A stretch of 8,131 bases of DNA from positions 1 through 8,131 of the forward strand of contig DATBFX010000462.1 of assembly GCA_036558305.1 (NCBI GenBank). Direction: 5' to 3'. The position numbers and the translations under genes were made by a program. The stretch comes from DATBFX01 sp036558305 (GTDB taxonomy: Bacteria > Chloroflexota > Chloroflexia > Thermomicrobiales > UBA6265). This document shows, in pieces, positions 8,006-8,131 of this stretch; within the stretch, counting starts at the first letter, position 1; every line of letters begins with the position of its first letter. Below the pieces are notes generated by a model. That model did no database searches, was not told the origin of the DNA, and saw only the letters and a list, made by a program, of their open reading frames with translations.

Positions 8006-8131
8006 TCAACCCGTCAAACGTGCCGAACGGTTCATCTGGCCACGGAACCGGAACGAGACCGGGCCGATCGTCGCGCCGTCCGGCAGCGTCGCCGGCTCCG
8101 GGTTGAAGTTCATCCAGACCTCGCTGCCGCC
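8006..8131 (-). CDS. C-terminal 41 residues of an unrecognised protein
   Basis: A minus-strand frame enters from the right edge and stops with TGA at 8008-8006. It reads GGSEVWMNFNPEPATLPDGA then TIGPVSFRFRGQMNRSARLTG. About 36 of 41 codons end in G or C, matching the genes nearby, and the other minus-strand frames are interrupted early or give less protein-like sequence. The alternating hydrophobic and polar pattern suggests a beta-rich C-terminus. I do not recognise the family. The gene converges on the GGT-family gene with a 33-nt gap, so it is probably not part of the cluster. Confidence 0.6.
   Translation of the reverse strand, partial: GGSEVWMNFNPEPATLPDGATIGPVSFRFRGQMNRSARLTG

Overview
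The window is an 8.1-kb, GC-rich bacterial segment whose codons almost always end in G or C. It has the look of one catabolic gene cluster. Six genes run on the + strand from about 885 to 7972. They are flanked by a divergent GntR/FadR-type regulator that runs off the left edge (minus strand, 1-582) and by the last 41 codons of an unrecognised minus-strand gene that enters from the right edge (8006-8131). The substrate-binding protein has a long N-region followed by a twin-arginine motif (NRRQLLQRAAALG). That style, together with the base composition, suggests a Chloroflexota (Thermomicrobia-like) bacterium. This assignment is an inference of modest confidence; no rRNA or other marker gene is present.

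Layout. 1-582 (-): N-terminal 194 residues of a GntR regulator with an FCD effector domain. 583-884: divergent control region with an AT-rich island (about 621-670) carrying a sigma70-like promoter (TTGACA, 18 bp, TATCAT) and small inverted repeats, followed by a roughly 200-nt leader with several GC-rich stem-loops. 885-2531: Tat-exported family 5 solute-binding protein. 2538-2646: large inverted repeat built of tandem 8-mers. 2655-3611 and 3611-4513: the two inner-membrane permeases of a dipeptide/oligopeptide-type ABC importer, with stop and start overlapping by one base. 4571-5716: SelA-like PLP-dependent enzyme of the D-glucosaminate-6-phosphate ammonia-lyase type. 5808-6260: DUF3830 protein (cyclophilin-like fold). 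6338-7972: cytoplasmic gamma-glutamyltransferase-family Ntn hydrolase. 8006-8131 (-): C-terminal end of an unidentified gene.

How the parts may work together (inference). The regulator would control the divergent promoter. The binding protein and permeases would import a peptide-like or amide-bearing amino compound. The GGT-like hydrolase would cleave an amide bond, and the PLP enzyme would act on an amino-acid or amino-sugar-acid product. No ATPase subunit for the importer is in the window. The GGT homologue keeps its autoprocessing threonine but has lost essentially every residue that holds the glutamyl group in E. coli GGT, so its substrate is probably not a gamma-glutamyl compound. The pathway's substrate is unknown and is the most interesting question here.
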